Shown: piece after piece, positions 43,000 to 52,299 of the stretch
Position numbering within the stretch: position 1 is the stretch's first letter
Layout: the number at the start of each line of letters is the position of its first letter
From: Clostridiales bacterium
Lineage (GTDB): Bacteria > Bacillota > Clostridia > Christensenellales > Borkfalkiaceae
Direction of reading: 5' to 3'
DNA length: 55,301 nucleotides
Assembly (NCBI GenBank): GCA_015055835.1
Contig: SVHJ01000004.1
Location: forward strand, 1-55,301
Notes under the pieces: model-generated
Told to the model about the DNA's origin: nothing
What the model saw: the letters and a program-made list of their open reading frames with translations, nothing else
Databases searched by the model: none
Translations under genes and position numbers: made by a program

Positions 43000-45816
43000 T
43001 TATTTTAGATATTTCTTTAGGAACTCGCCTGTATAACTACCTTTAACTAAAGATACTTCTTCAGGCGTACCTGTTGCAACTATCTTTCCACCCTTATCGC
43101 CACCCTCTGGCCCTAGGTCTATAATATAGTCACTAACTTTTATTACGTCAAGGTTATGTTCTATTATTATAACCGTGTTGCCGTTATCTCTTAACCTTTC
43201 AAGTATTTTACAAAGTTTATCTACGTCGTAAGTGTGTAAACCTGTCGTCGGTTCGTCCATTATATATAAAGTTCTACCAGTTGACCTTTTCATTAGTTCG
43301 GTTGCAAGTTTTACCCTTTGCGCTTCGCCACCTGATAAAGTGGTTGAACTTTGACCTAACTTTATATAGCCAAGCCCTACGTCTTGCATCGTTTTAATTT
43401 TGTTTTTAATACTGCTTACGTTTTCAAAAAAGTCAACGGCTTCATCTACCGTCATATTTAGTACGTCGGCAATACTTTTTCCTTTATACTTAACGGCTAA
43501 CGTTTCCCTATTATATCTAGAACCTTTACAAACTTCACAAGGAACGTAAATATCAGGTAAAAAGTGCATTTCTATTTTTATAATACCGTCGCCAGAACAG
43601 TTTTCACACCTACCACCCGGTACGTTGAAAGAAAATCTACCTGCTTTATAACCCCTTTCTTTTGCATCTAAAGTACCTGCAAAAAGTTCCCTTATTTGCG
43701 TGAACACACCTGTGTAAGTTGCAGGGTTACTTCTTGGAGTTCTACCGATTGGCGACTGGTCAATTTGAATTACGTTGTCAAAATGTTCTGCGCCCTTAAT
43801 TTCTTTATAGTTGCCACCACGGATTTTTGCTCTGTTTAAGGTACTTGCAAGCGCTGGGTAAACTACTTCGTTAATAAGCGAACTTTTACCACTACCTGAA
43901 ACACCCGTGATTGCCGTTATTAAACCAACCGGAATTTTTACGTCAATATCTTTTAGGTTGTTTTGTGATGCACCCTTAACTTCAATAAATCTTCCATCAG
44001 GCGCTTTTCTAACTAACGGAACTTCTATCTTTCTTCTACCAGCAAGGTAGTCGCCAGTTAAAGAGTTTTTTGCTTTCATAATATCTTCAGGCGTACCAGT
44101 TGCTACAATTTCGCCACCGTGAACACCTGCTTTTGGACCTATATCTACGATAAAGTCTGCATCTAAAATAGTTTCTTCATCGTGTTCAACGACTATTAAG
44201 GTATTGCCTAAATCACGAAGTCCTTTTAGGCTTGATAAAAGTTTTTGGTTGTCCCTTTGATGAAGACCTATGCTTGGCTCGTCTAAAATATATAGTACGC
44301 CGGTTAGCCCACTACCTATTTGCGTAGCAAGTCTTATTCTTTGCGCTTCGCCACCTGATAGGGTTGTTGCGCTTCTTGATAGCGTTAAATATGAAAGACC
44401 TACGTCTTTTAAGAAATTTAGCCTTGCTTTAATTTCCTTTACGATAGGTTTTGCTATCATAGTTTTGGTTTTGTCAAAATCTAATTTCCCCACAAAATCG
44501 TAAAGGTCGTCAATATTCATATCGGTTAGTTCTGCAATATTTTTGCCGTTAACCTTAACCGATAACGCTTCCTTTTTAAGTCTTTTACCACCACAACCTT
44601 CACAAGGGGTTACAGTCATATATTTTTCAATTTCACTTTTAGTAAAATCGCTTGTCGTTTCTAAATATCTTCTGTTTAAGTTAGGAATTATACCTTCCCA
44701 AGAACCGTCGTAACTACCTGTAAAAGTTCTTGTGTTATAACTCATTCTTATCTTTTCACCATTGTTGCCGTATAGTAGCATTTTTACTATATCAGGAGGC
44801 AAGTCTTTAACGGGTACGTCTAAACTAAAACCGTAGTGGTTTGAGAGCGCGTTAAAGTACATTTCTGCCATTTTGCCACTATCTAAGTTCCAACCAGTTA
44901 TGGTCAAAGCCCCTTCACGAAGGGTTTTGTCAGATTTAGCAAGTATAAGTTTTTCATCAACTTCCTTTTTAAACCCTAAACCGTGACAAACTGGACAAGC
45001 GCCGAAAGGATTGTTAAAACTAAATAGGCGTGGTTCAATTTCTTCAATGCTTATATTACAGTCAGGGCAAGAAAATTTGGTTGAGTATAAAGTGCTTTGC
45101 TTTTCCGTTTCAATTACGACAAGTCCACCAGATAGTTTAATTGCCGTTTCAATACTGTCCGTTAAGCGTTTTTCAATATCTTCTTTTAAAATAAGTCTAT
45201 CAACTACTACTGATATATTATGTTTTATCTTTTTGTCTAAAACTATATCTTCATCAAGTCCATAAACTATTCCGTCAACTTCAACTCTAACGAAACCACT
45301 CTTTTTAAAACCTTCAAGAAGTTTAGAGTATTCCCCCTTTCTTCCCCTAACGACTGGTGCGTTTACTAAAAATTTACTGCCGACTGGTAGTTCTTTTACC
45401 TTATCAACTATTTCATCAACCGTTTGGCGTTTAATTTCCTTGCCACAGTTAGGACAATGTGGTACGCCTACTCTTGCAAAAAGCAGTCTAAAATAGTCGT
45501 AAATTTCCGTAACCGTTCCTACCGTTGAACGAGGGTTATGTGAAGTTGATTTTTGGTCAATTGAAATTGCAGGAGAAAGTCCGTCAATTAGGTCAACGTC
45601 TGGTTTTTCCATTTGACCTAAAAACATTCTTGCATAACTTGATAAACTTTCAACGTATCTTCTTTGACCTTCTGCATAAATAGTTTCAAATGCTAAAGTT
45701 GACTTACCAGAACCTGATACGCCCGTAAAAACAACAAGTTTTTCCCTTGGAATAACTACGTCAATATTTTTTAAGTTATTTTCTCTTGCACCTTTTATGG
45801 TTAAAAATTCTTTCAT
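43000..45816 (-). CDS. uvrA: Excinuclease ABC subunit A
   Basis: 938 aa, full length. Walker [20 protein letters not shown] (N-terminal ATPase) and [15 protein letters not shown] (C-terminal ATPase); zinc-binding CPDC...CPVCHGLG and CENCSGDG...CEVCKG; signature [11 protein letters not shown] and [12 protein letters not shown]-loop [11 protein letters not shown] and DEPTTGLH. Damage recognition in nucleotide excision repair. Overlaps uvrB by one base. Confidence 0.98.
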   Translation of the reverse strand: MKEFLTIKGARENNLKNIDVVIPREKLVVFTGVSGSGKSTLAFETIYAEGQRRYVESLSSYARMFLGQMEKPDVDLIDGLSPAISIDQKSTSHNPRSTVGTVTEIYDYFRLLFARVGVPHCPNCGKEIKRQTVDEIVDKVKELPVGSKFLVNAPVVRGRKGEYSKLLEGFKKSGFVRVEVDGIVYGLDEDIVLDKKIKHNISVVVDRLILKEDIEKRLTDSIETAIKLSGGLVVIETEKQSTLYSTKFSCPDCNISIEEIEPRLFSFNNPFGACPVCHGLGFKKEVDEKLILAKSDKTLREGALTITGWNLDSGKMAEMYFNALSNHYGFSLDVPVKDLPPDIVKMLLYGNNGEKIRMSYNTRTFTGSYDGSWEGIIPNLNRRYLETTSDFTKSEIEKYMTVTPCEGCGGKRLKKEALSVKVNGKNIAELTDMNIDDLYDFVGKLDFDKTKTMIAKPIVKEIKARLNFLKDVGLSYLTLSRSATTLSGGEAQRIRLATQIGSGLTGVLYILDEPSIGLHQRDNQKLLSSLKGLRDLGNTLIVVEHDEETILDADFIVDIGPKAGVHGGEIVATGTPEDIMKAKNSLTGDYLAGRRKIEVPLVRKAPDGRFIEVKGASQNNLKDIDVKIPVGLITAITGVSGSGKSSLINEVVYPALASTLNRAKIRGGNYKEIKGAEHFDNVIQIDQSPIGRTPRSNPATYTGVFTQIRELFAGTLDAKERGYKAGRFSFNVPGGRCENCSGDGIIKIEMHFLPDIYVPCEVCKGSRYNRETLAVKYKGKSIADVLNMTVDEAVDFFENVSSIKNKIKTMQDVGLGYIKLGQSSTTLSGGEAQRVKLATELMKRSTGRTLYIMDEPTTGLHTYDVDKLCKILERLRDNGNTVIIIEHNLDVIKVSDYIIDLGPEGGDKGGKIVATGTPEEVSLVKGSYTGEFLKKYLK

Positions 45817-47768
45817 TATTTCCTCATTTTTGCCTTTAACTTTGCAATCGTTTCCCTAATTTCTATACATCTTTCAAAATCAAGGTTGTTTGAGGCTATC
45901 TTCATAAGCGCCTTTAACTTTTCAATCTCTTCAGGAATATCTGCCATTTTAATATCTTTTGTTTTATCTTCTTTTTTTGTTATTTCTAAAGAGTTTACAA
46001 CCTCTTTTTGTACCGTTTTTGGAGTTATGTTATGTTCTTTGTTGTAATCACTTTGAATTTTTCTTCTTCTATTCGTTTCATCAATAGCCCTTTTCATACT
46101 ACCAGTTATACTGTCTGCGTACATTATAACACGCCCGTCAGCGTTTCTTGCGGCACGGCCTATCGTTTGAATTAAAGAAGTTTCACTTCTTAAAAAGCCT
46201 TCTTTATCAGCGTCAAGTATGGCAACTAACTTTACTTCAGGTAGGTCAAGCCCTTCCCTTAAAAGGTTAATACCAACTAAAACGTCAAATTCCCCTTTTC
46301 TTAAGTCGCTAACTATATCAATACGCTCTAAAGTATCGATATCACTGTGCATATACCTAACTTTTACGCCGTTTTCTTTTAAGTATTCGGTTAAACTTTC
46401 TGCCATTTTTTTGGTTAAGGTGGTAATTAACACCCTGCCCTTAGTTTTAACCGTTTTGTTAATTTCTACTAAAAGGTGGTCTATTTGCCCTTCCGTTTTA
46501 ACTACTTCAACAGGTGGGTCAATTAAGCCGGTTGGTCTAATTAGTTGTTCTGCTACCACACCAGCCCTATCTAATTCCCACTTTGCAGGGGTTGCCGACA
46601 TACATATAACTTGCCCTATTCTTTCTTCAAACTCAGTAAAGTTAAGTGGTCTATTGTCAAAAGCAGACTTTAACCTAAAGCCGTAGTCTACTAAATTTTG
46701 CTTTCTTGACCTATCGCCACTATACATTGCGCCTATTTGTGGAATAGTCATATGGCTTTCATCAATAAAGGTTATAAAATCGTTTGGAAAGTAGTCTAAA
46801 AGAGTAAAAGGTGGCTCTCCTATACTTCTACCGTCAAAATATCTACTGTAATTTTCTATGCCCTTACAATAGCCTATTTCTTGCATCATTTCTATGTCGT
46901 ATTTAGTCCTTTCACTTAACCTTTGCGCTTCTAAAAGTTTGCCGTTATTTTCAAAAACAGCAACTTCTTCGTTTAGGTCTTCTTTTATAAAGGCTAAACT
47001 TTTTTCTAACTTTTCCTTTTCAACTGCGTAGTGACTTGCAGGGAAAATGACTGCGTGTTTTAAGGTTGATATTATTTTGCCAGTCGTAAATTCTGCTTCG
47101 CAAATTCTATCAATAGTATCGCCAAAAAACTCTACTCTTATAAATATTTCCGTGTTTGCTGATGGAAAAATATCAACGATATCTCCCCTAACCCTAAAAG
47201 ATGAACGGGTAAAGTCAATATCCTTTCTTGCGTACTGAATTGCAACTAATCTTCTCATCAATTCATCACGCGAAATTTCCATATCAGGGCGAAGTGATAA
47301 GGCTAACCTATAATATTCTTCAGGTGCGCCTAACCCGTATATGCAAGAAACTGACGCAACAACTATAACGTCCCTTCTTTCTTCTAAAGAACAGGTTGCA
47401 GAGTGGCGAAGTTTGTCAATTTCATCATTTATTGCTAGGTCTTTTTCTATATAAGTGTCCGTGCTTGGAATATAAGATTCCGGTTGATAATAGTCGTAGT
47501 ATGAAACGAAAAATTCCACCCTATTTTCAGGGAAAAACTCTCTAAGTTCGTTTGCAAGTTGTGCGGCTAACGTTTTATTGTGCGCGATAACTAACGCAGG
47601 TCTACCTACGTTTTTTATAACGTTTGCCATAGTAAAAGTTTTACCACTACCTGTAACCCCAAGCAAAACTTGAAGTCTTTCGCCATCGAAAACCCCTTCG
47701 GTTAATTTTTGTATTGCTTCCCCTTGGTCGCCTGATGGGGAATATTTTGATTTTAACTTAAATTCCAT
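45816..47768 (-). CDS. uvrB: Excinuclease ABC subunit B
   Basis: 650 aa. Walker [13 protein letters not shown], beta-hairpin region [42 protein letters not shown], helicase motifs [11 protein letters not shown] and QTIGRAARN, and a C-terminal UVR motif. The start [15 protein letters not shown] is canonical. A promoter lies only ~10-15 nt upstream with no SD, so the mRNA may be leaderless. Confidence 0.97.
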   Translation of the reverse strand: MEFKLKSKYSPSGDQGEAIQKLTEGVFDGERLQVLLGVTGSGKTFTMANVIKNVGRPALVIAHNKTLAAQLANELREFFPENRVEFFVSYYDYYQPESYIPSTDTYIEKDLAINDEIDKLRHSATCSLEERRDVIVVASVSCIYGLGAPEEYYRLALSLRPDMEISRDELMRRLVAIQYARKDIDFTRSSFRVRGDIVDIFPSANTEIFIRVEFFGDTIDRICEAEFTTGKIISTLKHAVIFPASHYAVEKEKLEKSLAFIKEDLNEEVAVFENNGKLLEAQRLSERTKYDIEMMQEIGYCKGIENYSRYFDGRSIGEPPFTLLDYFPNDFITFIDESHMTIPQIGAMYSGDRSRKQNLVDYGFRLKSAFDNRPLNFTEFEERIGQVICMSATPAKWELDRAGVVAEQLIRPTGLIDPPVEVVKTEGQIDHLLVEINKTVKTKGRVLITTLTKKMAESLTEYLKENGVKVRYMHSDIDTLERIDIVSDLRKGEFDVLVGINLLREGLDLPEVKLVAILDADKEGFLRSETSLIQTIGRAARNADGRVIMYADSITGSMKRAIDETNRRRKIQSDYNKEHNITPKTVQKEVVNSLEITKKEDKTKDIKMADIPEEIEKLKALMKIASNNLDFERCIEIRETIAKLKAKMRK

Positions 47769-47778
47769 ACTATAAGTT

Positions 47779-47807
47779 ATTTTAACACACTTTTTATTTC
47801 TCGTAAA
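47779..47807 (-). promoter_or_regulatory. Promoter of uvrBA, giving a near-leaderless mRNA
   Basis: TTTACG (47802-47807) and TAAAAT (47779-47784) with a 17-bp spacer; transcription would begin near 47772, about 4 nt before the ATG at 47768. No LexA-type operator is seen. Confidence 0.55.
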
Positions 47808-47835
47808 GTAAAAAAATTATTCCCTTTTTTGTAAA

Positions 47836-47869
47836 ATAAAAAACGCACCTAATAAAATTAAGTGCGTTT
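47836..47869 (-). terminator. Terminator of gap
   Basis: Stem AAACGCAC (47841-47848) / GTGCGTTT (47862-47869), extended inward, with TTTTTTATTTT on the minus strand after the gap stop at 47888. Confidence 0.85.
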
Positions 47870-47887
47870 AATAGTTTTTGTTAATTA

Positions 47888-48907
47888 TTATAATTCAGCA
47901 AAGTACTTAATTGTCTTAACCATTTGTGAAGTATAAGAATTTTCGTTATCGTACCAAGCAACTACTTGAACTTGAGTAGTGTTTGATTCAGGCATATACT
48001 TAGCCATTGTTTGAGTTGCATCGAATAATGAACCGTAAGTCATACCGATAATGTCAGTTGATACTAATAATTCTTCAGTATAACCATAAGCGTCTGTAGC
48101 AGATGCTTTCATATGAGCGTTGATTTGGTCAACAGTTACTTCGCCCTTAACAACTGCAACTAAAATTGTAGTTGAACCGGTTGGAACTGGAACTCTTTGT
48201 GCAGAACCGATTAGTTTGCCGTTAAGTTCTGGAATAACTAAACCGATTGCTTTTGCAGCACCAGTTGAGTTTGGAACGATATTGATAGCAGCTGCTCTTG
48301 CTCTTCTTAAGTCACCCTTTCTGTGTGGGCCGTCAAGTACCATTTGGTCACCTGTGAAAGCGTGGATAGTTGTCATAATACCACTTTCAATTGGAGCAAG
48401 TTTGTTTAATGCGTTAGCCATTGGTGCTAAGCAGTTTGTTGTACAAGATGCTGCTGAAATGATTGTATCTTCTTTAGTTAAAATCTTTTCGTTTACACCG
48501 TAAACAACTGTTGGAAGGTCTTTACCTGCAGGAGCAGAAATAACTACCTTTTTTGCACCAGCTTCGATATGAGCTTGTGACTTTTCTTTTGATGTATAGA
48601 AACCTGTACATTCTAAAACTACGTCTACTTCGTGTTTAGCCCAAGGAATGTTTTTAGCATCTTTTTCAGCGTAGATTACGATTTCCTTTCCGTCAACTAC
48701 GATTGAAGATTCTTTTGCTTCAACTTTGTCTGCTAAAGCGTATTTACCTTGCGCAGAGTCATACTTTAATAAATGTGCAAGCATTGCTGGACTTGTTAAG
48801 TCGTTGATTGCAACAATTTCATAACCTTCTGCACCAAACATTTGTCTGAATGCAAGTCTTCCGATACGGCCGAAACCGTTAATAGCAACTTTTGTTACTT
48901 TTGACAT
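47888..48907 (-). CDS. gap: Glyceraldehyde-3-phosphate dehydrogenase
   Basis: 339 aa. NAD-binding [14 protein letters not shown], active-site [12 protein letters not shown] with the catalytic cysteine, [29 protein letters not shown] and the terminal WYDNENSY. Standard glycolytic type-I enzyme. GGAGG SD and a near-consensus promoter upstream. Confidence 0.98.
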   Translation of the reverse strand: MSKVTKVAINGFGRIGRLAFRQMFGAEGYEIVAINDLTSPAMLAHLLKYDSAQGKYALADKVEAKESSIVVDGKEIVIYAEKDAKNIPWAKHEVDVVLECTGFYTSKEKSQAHIEAGAKKVVISAPAGKDLPTVVYGVNEKILTKEDTIISAASCTTNCLAPMANALNKLAPIESGIMTTIHAFTGDQMVLDGPHRKGDLRRARAAAINIVPNSTGAAKAIGLVIPELNGKLIGSAQRVPVPTGSTTILVAVVKGEVTVDQINAHMKASATDAYGYTEELLVSTDIIGMTYGSLFDATQTMAKYMPESNTTQVQVVAWYDNENSYTSQMVKTIKYFAEL

Positions 48908-48946
48908 TGATTAGTCCTCCAAAATTATAATTTTTTGTTCCTTGTT

Positions 48947-48975
48947 ATTATAAATAATTTAAAAAAATTAGTCAA
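48947..48975 (-). promoter_or_regulatory. Sigma-A promoter of gap
   Basis: TTGACT (48970-48975), 17-bp spacer, TATAAT (48947-48952) on the minus strand. Confidence 0.85.
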
Positions 48976-49001
48976 TTATTTTTTAGTCACTTTAAATTAT
49001 T

Positions 49002-50117
49002 TTATTTCAAATTGTTAGGATTTAGTCCTTTTAACTCATCTATAACAAATATTCCGTCCTTTCTAATTAGTTTATCGTCAAACCAAACTTCGCCACCACC
49101 GTATTTTTTTGTTTGACATAAAACTAAATCCCAATGGATTGCGCTTATATTTCCGTTATACGCGTCGTCGTAACAACAACCTGGCGTAAAGTGAAGTGAA
49201 CCAGAAATCTTTTCATCAAAAAGAATATCTCCCATAGGATGATTGATAAATGGATTTACCCCTAGTGAAAATTCCCCAACATATCTTGCGCCTTCATCGG
49301 TGTCTAAAATTGCTGAAATTTTCTTTTTATAATTTCCGTCTTCTTTAACTATTTTACCGTTTTTGAACTCTAAATAAATGTTTTCATACTTAGTGCCGTT
49401 TTGAATTGACGGAGCGTTAAAAGTGATGTATCCGTTTACGCTATCTCTTACTGGTGCTGAATAAACTTCGCCATCAGGAATATTGCATCTACCTGAACAC
49501 TTTTTACTGCCTATACCCTTAATTGAAAAGGTTAAATCGGTATTAGGGGCAACAATTCTTACTTTGTCCGTTTTATCCATTAAATTTTTAAGGGCGTCCA
49601 TAGCCTTGTCCATTTTAGAATAGTCAAGGTTACATACCTTAAAATAAAAATCTTCAAAAGCGTCGGTTGACATATTTGCGCTTTGCGCAAACGCTTGGTT
49701 AGGATATCTTAAAACTACCCACTTCGTCTTTTTAACCCTTAGTTCGTGATGAACTGGGTGTGAATAAAATTCGCTTTCTATTTGTAATTTTTTAGAAGGC
49801 ACGTCAGATAGTTCGTTAGAATTTTCCCCACCACGAATACCGATATAAGCATCCATTTCAGCCATACGATATCCGTCGTATTTTGCGCGAAGACGGGCGT
49901 ATTCTTCACTATTACCTAGCATTAATTCCCTAGTAACTCTGTTATCCATTATTTCAACGAAAGGATATGCACCTACTTTATAAACCTCTTTAATAATGGC
50001 GTTTACAAGCATATAGTCAATGCCTTTTGCTTCAATTAAAACCTTTTCCCCTTTTTGTAAATCGCAAGAGTAATTTACCAAAACTTTGGCTAATTTTTGT
50101 ATTCTAGAGTCTTTCAT
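49002..50117 (-). CDS. M29-family metalloaminopeptidase
   Basis: 371 aa. N-terminal LAKVLVNYSCDLQKGEKVLIE, a conserved NELSDVPSKKLQIE segment, VLRYPNQAFAQSANMSTDAF, metal-site NIPDGEVYSAPV, and a C-terminal HFTPGCCYDDAYNGNISAIHWDLV. These features define aminopeptidase T/AmpS-type M29 enzymes. Likely cytoplasmic peptide degradation. Confidence 0.93.
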   Translation of the reverse strand: MKDSRIQKLAKVLVNYSCDLQKGEKVLIEAKGIDYMLVNAIIKEVYKVGAYPFVEIMDNRVTRELMLGNSEEYARLRAKYDGYRMAEMDAYIGIRGGENSNELSDVPSKKLQIESEFYSHPVHHELRVKKTKWVVLRYPNQAFAQSANMSTDAFEDFYFKVCNLDYSKMDKAMDALKNLMDKTDKVRIVAPNTDLTFSIKGIGSKKCSGRCNIPDGEVYSAPVRDSVNGYITFNAPSIQNGTKYENIYLEFKNGKIVKEDGNYKKKISAILDTDEGARYVGEFSLGVNPFINHPMGDILFDEKISGSLHFTPGCCYDDAYNGNISAIHWDLVLCQTKKYGGGEVWFDDKLIRKDGIFVIDELKGLNPNNLK

Positions 50118-50213
50118 TTACCTCTCCTAAAAAAATTATTAACTTATTTTTAATAATTATATATCTATTTTGAAAAAAAACAAACTATTTTTTACTAAGT
50201 TCCCTAAATTTAA

Positions 50214-50242
50214 TTGCAAAAGTTTATAGAAAAGTTTATAAT
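50214..50242 (+). promoter_or_regulatory. Sigma-A promoter of the aldolase gene
   Basis: TTGCAA (50214-50219), 17-bp spacer, TATAAT (50237-50242). A strong SD (GGAGG) lies just upstream of the ATG. Confidence 0.8.
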
Positions 50243-50285
50243 ACTTTAGGATAAATTAAAAAGTTTTTTTTCGGAGGATAAAAAA

Positions 50286-51281
50286 ATGGCATTAGTAAAC
50301 ACTCAAAAAATGTTTGAAATGGCATCTAAAGGCGGTTACGCTATCGGTGCATTCAACGTAAACAACATGGAAATTATTCAAGGTATTACGGAAGCATGTC
50401 AAGAAACTAAATCTCCTGTTATTTTACAAGTTAGTAAGGGCGCAAGAGCATACGCTAACCACACTTACCTTGTTAAATTAGTAGAAGCAGCAGTTATTGA
50501 ATGTCCTGAAATTCCTATCGCTCTTCACTTAGACCACGGCCCAGACTTTGAAACTTGTAAAGCTTGTATCGACGGTGGTTTCACTTCAGTTATGATTGAC
50601 GGTTCTCACCTTTCTTTTGAAGAAAATATTGCTTTAACTAAGAAAGTTGTTGACTACGCTCACGACGTTGCTGCTCGTGGTAGATATATTACCGTTGAAG
50701 GCGAACTTGGTACTTTAGCTGGTATCGAAGACGACGTTGTTGTTGAAGCTGGTAACGAATCTTATACTAAACCTGAAGAAGTTATTGAATTCGTTAGAAG
50801 AACTGGCGTTGATAGTTTAGCTATCGCTATCGGTACTTCTCACGGTGCTTATAAGTTCACCCCTGAACAATGCACTCTTAACGAAGAAGGTATTTTAGTT
50901 CCACCTGCTCTTCGTTTTGATATTCTTGAAGCAGTTCAAAAAGAACTTGGCGACTTCCCTATCGTATTACACGGTTCTTCTTCAGTTCCACAAAACTACG
51001 TTAAGATGATTAACGAAAACGGTGGTCAAATGCCTAACGCTATTGGTGTTCCTGAATCACAACTTAGAAAAGCTGCTGAACTTTCAGTTTGTAAAATCAA
51101 CATTGACTCTGACCTTCGTTTAGCAATGACTGGTACAATTCGTAAGTTCTACAACGATAACCCTTCTAAGTTTGACCCAAGAGAATACTTAAAACCTGCA
51201 AGAGCTAACATTAAAGAACTTGTTAAACATAAGTTAATTAACGTTTTAGGTTGCGCTGGTAAAGCCGAAGAATGTCTATAA
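50286..51281 (+). CDS. fba: Class II fructose-bisphosphate aldolase
   Basis: 331 aa. Zinc and substrate motifs: HLDHGPDFETCKACIDGGFTSVMIDGSHLSFEENI, EGELGTLAGIEDD, IGTSHGAY and VLHGSSSVPQ. Class II (zinc-dependent) glycolytic aldolase. It has its own promoter and a bidirectional terminator. Codon use is noticeably enriched in favoured C-ending codons compared with neighbours, consistent with high expression. Confidence 0.97.
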   Translation: MALVNTQKMFEMASKGGYAIGAFNVNNMEIIQGITEACQETKSPVILQVSKGARAYANHTYLVKLVEAAVIECPEIPIALHLDHGPDFETCKACIDGGFTSVMIDGSHLSFEENIALTKKVVDYAHDVAARGRYITVEGELGTLAGIEDDVVVEAGNESYTKPEEVIEFVRRTGVDSLAIAIGTSHGAYKFTPEQCTLNEEGILVPPALRFDILEAVQKELGDFPIVLHGSSSVPQNYVKMINENGGQMPNAIGVPESQLRKAAELSVCKINIDSDLRLAMTGTIRKFYNDNPSKFDPREYLKPARANIKELVKHKLINVLGCAGKAEECL

Positions 51282-51296
51282 AATAAACTAAAAATT

Positions 51297-51330
51297 AAAA
51301 GGACTTGAATTTCAAGTCCTTTTTTTTATA
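51297..51330. terminator. Bidirectional terminator between fba and the Rho-N-like gene
   Basis: Stem AAAAGGACTTG (51297-51307) / CAAGTCCTTTT (51313-51323), with a long T run on the plus strand and TTTTAATTTTT on the minus strand. Confidence 0.85.
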
Positions 51331-51604
51331 AATTTTTTAGTATTTCTTGTTTTAGTTTTAATAGTATATTGTCAAGTTTTTTTTCAAACTGCGTTTTGTA
51401 AGTATTAAAAACCTCTTTTTCTTTAATAGTTGGTCGCCCTTTTTTAGTGCGATAAGGCGCTACTTGTCCATTTGATACTAGTACTATTTTTTCAATTAAC
51501 TCTTTTTTAACTAATGAAGTGGGCGATTTTACCCCTATCTCTCTACCCATTAACCGTAGGTCGTGCAAACTACGCTTTTCAAGTTCATCTTTAGTAAATT
51601 CCAT
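51326..51604 (-). CDS. Small Rho-N/SAP-like domain protein
   Basis: 92 aa from the ATG at 51604 (AGGAG upstream); a TTG at 51622 would lie in the leader terminator. Residues ~5-45 (ELEKRSLHDLRLMGREIGV...KKELIEKIVLV) resemble the Rho_N/SAP helix-extended-loop-helix nucleic-acid-binding motif; the rest is a Lys-rich helix. No other domain. Located directly behind a structured RNA and terminator, so its expression is probably regulated by read-through. Function unknown. Confidence 0.7.
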   Translation of the reverse strand: MEFTKDELEKRSLHDLRLMGREIGVKSPTSLVKKELIEKIVLVSNGQVAPYRTKKGRPTIKEKEVFNTYKTQFEKKLDNILLKLKQEILKNL

Positions 51605-51620
51605 ACCTTCTCCTATAAAC

Positions 51621-51648
51621 AAAAAAGTGCGCTACCGAAGTAACGCAC
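51621..51648 (-). terminator. Terminator of the structured RNA, immediately upstream of the Rho-N-like gene
   Basis: Stem GTGCGTTAC (51640-51648) / GTAGCGCAC (51627-51635) with loop TTCG and a T6 run. The coding start is only 17 nt downstream. The 5' arm can alternatively pair with GTAATGCG (51656-51663). Confidence 0.85.
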
Positions 51649-51782
51649 CCAAAAACGCATTACCCCGATTGCAGCATAGCCTAGGCTTTAACACAGCACA
51701 GGACAAAGGGCATACGCTTTTAACAGATAGTATGCCTGTACTGTGAATTTTTATTTAATTAAAGTCTTAACGACTATACTGC
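51621..51782 (-). ncRNA. Structured RNA: 6S-like or attenuator leader of the Rho-N-like gene
   Basis: About 160 nt on the minus strand between the promoter (51789-51817) and a terminator. Closing stem GCAGTATAG (51774-51782) / CTATGCTGC (51671-51679) begins at the predicted first nucleotides; an asymmetric AU-rich bubble follows; then ACAGTACAGG / CCTGTGCTGT with inner GGCATAC / GTATGCC. This long rod with an internal bubble resembles 6S RNA. The 3' part, however, can form two exclusive hairpins (see finding), which resembles a riboswitch/attenuator. I cannot decide between them by eye. Confidence 0.6.
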
Positions 51783-51788
51783 CTGTTT

Positions 51789-51817
51789 ATTATAACACGA
51801 AAAAATTTTATTTGCAA
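51789..51817 (-). promoter_or_regulatory. Sigma-A promoter of the structured RNA
   Basis: TTGCAA (51812-51817), 17-bp spacer, TATAAT (51789-51794) on the minus strand; transcription would start close to 51782, the first paired base of the RNA. Confidence 0.85.
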
Positions 51818-51834
51818 TACTTTAAAATAACCTT

Positions 51835-52164
51835 TTATTCGTATTCTCTTATATCTATATTGTTTATTTCTATATTCGTTTGATTTGGGGCACAAGGGTT
51901 ACATGGTGGTGGGCAAGGTAATGGTTTTTCTTCCCTTAAATCTACTAGTATTACGTCTGCCCCTATCTTTTTTATTTTTCTTTCTGGGATAAAAAGTTTA
52001 TCTTTACTATGAAAACATAAAAAATATTTTTTACTTGGCACAAATATCCCCGTCAATATGCCTTTTGGTAGTGCTAAAGATAGGTCAACTATATGCCCTA
52101 AGTTTTTGCCGTCAGATAAACTTATTACGTCACGTTTTTTTAATTCGCTGAATGTTAGTTCCAT
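51835..52164 (-). CDS. YlmC/YmxH-family PRC-barrel sporulation protein
   Basis: 109 aa. ELTFSELKKRDVISLSDGKNLGHIVDLSLALPKG and the IPERKIKKIGADVILVDL strand pattern match the YlmC/YmxH PRC-barrel family linked with sporulation in Clostridia. The C-terminus carries an unusual Cys-Pro stretch (LPCPPPCNPCAPNQT), possibly metal-binding or disulfide-forming. Lies upstream of the structured RNA and is probably monocistronic. Confidence 0.8.
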   Translation of the reverse strand: MELTFSELKKRDVISLSDGKNLGHIVDLSLALPKGILTGIFVPSKKYFLCFHSKDKLFIPERKIKKIGADVILVDLREEKPLPCPPPCNPCAPNQTNIEINNIDIREYE

Positions 52165-52299
52165 ATAATATAATTACGCATTTAATTTGATAATATTACA
52201 AAAACTATTATATAATGTTGCTTTTAATTTTTAATTATGATAAAATAATTTCAAGTTTATTTCAAGGTATCTATAAGTACTTTGTGTTAAAGGTCCTTT

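Noticed and set aside
46219..46686. 155-codon plus-strand frame opposite uvrB
   Set aside because: A long shadow of the uvrB codons, without SD or recognisable motifs.
47769..47840. LexA/DinR box upstream of uvrBA
   Set aside because: No GAAC-N4-GTTC or similar dyad is present in this short promoter region.
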